The position numbers were made by a program, and so were the translations under genes. A stretch of 7,892 bases of DNA from Candidatus Krumholzibacteriia bacterium (GTDB lineage: Bacteria; Krumholzibacteriota; Krumholzibacteriia; LZORAL124-64-63), in the NCBI GenBank assembly GCA_016744275.1, contig JADGEP010000174.1, forward strand, positions 1-7,892, given 5' to 3'. Within the stretch, counting starts at the first letter, position 1, and each line of letters starts with the position of its first letter. Shown in pieces: positions 7,307 to 7,892 of this stretch. The notes under the pieces were generated by a model. It was not told the origin of the DNA. It saw only the letters and a list, made by a program, of their open reading frames with translations, and searched no databases.

Positions 7307-7335
7307 ATAATAATGCGGGGCCGGAATCCTGACAA
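7307..7335 (-). promoter_or_regulatory. Sigma70-type promoter of the act operon
   Basis: On the minus strand a -35 box TTGTCA (7335-7330, five of six matches to TTGACA) and a -10 box TATTAT (7312-7307, five of six matches to TATAAT) are separated by exactly 17 bp. A T6 tract just upstream of the -35 (7344-7339) could act as an UP-like element. Transcription would begin near 7300, giving a leader of about 108 nt before the TTG of actA. No other box pair as good was found by eye in the region. Confidence 0.7.
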
Positions 7336-7350
7336 CGGAAAAAACAGGAC

Positions 7351-7379
7351 CAAATGGGCGCATTTGTTCAAATGCTCCC
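7351..7379. promoter_or_regulatory. Candidate operator: overlapping CAAATG/CATTTG palindromes
   Basis: GCATTTG-TT-CAAATGC (7360-7375) is a 7-bp-arm inverted repeat that extends, past one mismatch, to GGG/CCC outer arms. A third half-site CAAATG at 7351-7356 forms a second palindrome with the CATTTG at 7361-7366. The cluster sits 16 bp upstream of the -35 box, centred about 68 bp before the predicted start, a position typical of activator sites. The regulator is unknown; I do not recognise a known consensus. Confidence 0.5.
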
Positions 7380-7506
7380 GTTCTCCTGTTAATACCGGCA
7401 AAACTCCATCGGCGCACCTGGGCCATCATACGGGTCTCAAACAAGGCACCCACCGCCCCTACGCCGCCACTAAAACCACCTCAACCCGGTCTATTCGAGC
7501 CCTTTC

Positions 7507-7534
7507 AAGCCAAATCTCTGCAGATTCTCGGCTT
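7507..7534. other. Imperfect hairpin in the intergenic region
   Basis: Outer arms AAGCC and GGCTT enclose inner arms AATCT and AGATT around a CTGC loop, with an asymmetric internal loop (1 versus 3 bases). It is about 170 bp upstream of the act promoter and has no U-tract on either side. It could be a regulator site or an RNA structure; it may equally be chance. Confidence 0.25.
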
Positions 7535-7792
7535 AAACGGCCCAAGCTGGCCACTATCATCACCTTATTTGGTCGCAATTTCAATGAGATCTTTTGGCGC
7601 AATACGATCGCCACCACCGCCCATTGCTGAACACACCAAATCCGGACGAAAACTATCCGCCTCAGCGCCTAAAAGCAAACCCAACGGTGCAGTTTTTCCC
7701 GTGCGGCGACGCACGACTCCTCATGGCGCCACGCTGATTCTCCTCTACCTTGTCTGCCAATCGAGGAAAACCTCCAACGAAACACGGTACCA

Positions 7793-7892
7793 ATGCAGCG
7801 TTTGATGCGAATTGTCGCCCTGGCCGCCTTGACCCTGACTCTGATCGGATGCCTCATGAAAGACACCAACGACAACGCGGACAACAACATCC
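7793..7892 (+). CDS. Putative lipoprotein, N-terminal fragment, runs off the right edge
   Basis: The first 33 codons of a divergent gene are visible. MQRLMR is followed by a hydrophobic core and a lipobox, LIGC with Cys20, which is a standard Sec/SPII lipoprotein signal. After the cysteine comes an Asp/Asn-rich low-complexity stretch (KDTNDNADNN), common as a linker that tethers a periplasmic or outer-membrane domain. No well-placed Shine-Dalgarno is visible; GAGG at 7763-7766 is too far upstream for this ATG, and the in-frame ATG at 7805 has none either. The function cannot be told from this fragment. It is transcribed away from the act operon and need not be related to it, though it could share the intergenic control region. 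Confidence 0.62.
   Translation, partial: MQRLMRIVALAALTLTLIGCLMKDTNDNADNNI

Larger units (their letters stand above)
7271..7792. other. Divergent intergenic region without a convincing gene
   Basis: About 520 bp separate the act leader from the divergent lipoprotein gene. Open frames here (for example on the plus strand from 7223 to 7630) run across the act promoter and actA start and encode no recognisable protein, so I treat the stretch as regulatory. The right-hand part is notably C-rich and G-poor on the plus strand: between 7441 and 7500 I count 28 C and 9 G. Besides the act promoter and palindromes I see a weak imperfect hairpin at 7507-7534. I cannot find a convincing plus-strand promoter for the lipoprotein gene or an intrinsic terminator. 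Confidence 0.6.

Noticed and set aside
7339..7375. Possible intrinsic terminator (palindrome plus T6 on the minus strand)
   Set aside because: The T-tract is about 15 bases from the stem, the stem is AT-rich and no gene lies upstream on the minus strand within the window; an operator and UP-like tract fit better.
7223..7630. 135-codon plus-strand frame in the intergenic region
   Set aside because: It runs through the predicted act promoter, operator and leader, is basic and low in recognisable structure, and has no Shine-Dalgarno. Not supported as a gene, though not impossible.
7569..7805. 78-codon plus-strand frame ending over the lipoprotein start
   Set aside because: No domain, no ribosome site, and its end overlaps the better-supported lipoprotein frame.
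7669..7890. 73-codon minus-strand frame opposite the lipoprotein gene
   Set aside because: It is antisense to the lipobox-containing frame and is Arg-rich without motifs.
1..7892. CRISPR arrays, tRNA/rRNA genes, insertion sequences or phage genes
   Set aside because: Looked for direct repeats, RNA gene hallmarks, transposase-like frames and terminal inverted repeats; none seen.

Overview
The window holds most of an Alternative Complex III (ACIII) operon. ACIII is the membrane quinol:cytochrome c / oxidase oxidoreductase that stands in for the bc1 complex in many bacteria. The genes read on the minus strand, from right to left, in the order actA, actB, actC, actD, actE, actF. actF is cut by the left edge of the window. 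The features pointing to this family are a pentaheme cytochrome, a 1033-residue fused molybdopterin-like/iron-sulfur protein, a ten-helix NrfD-like membrane protein, a DUF3341 protein, a monoheme cytochrome and the start of a second NrfD-like protein, all in canonical order.

Organism: a Gram-negative-type bacterium with fairly high G+C genes. It has periplasmic c-type cytochromes, a Tat-exported iron-sulfur protein and a lipobox lipoprotein. ACIII is widespread in Bacteroidota/Rhodothermota, Planctomycetota, Verrucomicrobiota, Acidobacteriota, several Proteobacteria and candidate phyla. I cannot name the taxon from this window.

Layout: 1-527 actF (partial, minus); 584-1234 actE; 1238-1789 actD; 1786-3246 actC; 3343-6444 actB; 6470-7192 actA. 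Gaps along the operon are A-B 25 bp, B-C 96 bp (with a GC-rich hairpin), C-D overlapping by 4 bp (ATGA), D-E 3 bp and E-F 56 bp. Positions 7193-7792 have no convincing gene. They carry a good sigma70-type promoter for the operon (-35 TTGTCA, 17-bp spacer, -10 TATTAT, minus strand). Just upstream of it is a palindromic cluster of CAAATG/CATTTG half-sites that looks like an operator. At 7793 a divergent plus-strand gene begins; it encodes a lipoprotein and runs off the right edge.

How the genes work together (family knowledge): quinol is oxidised at the membrane proteins ActC (and possibly ActF). Electrons pass through the four Fe-S clusters of ActB to the hemes of ActA and ActE, then to a soluble cytochrome c or directly to a terminal oxidase whose genes often follow actF. 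ActD is a small membrane scaffold. Two genes, actA and actF, appear to use TTG starts behind good Shine-Dalgarno sequences. The system is known; the less expected parts are its regulatory region, those starts and a few protein details.
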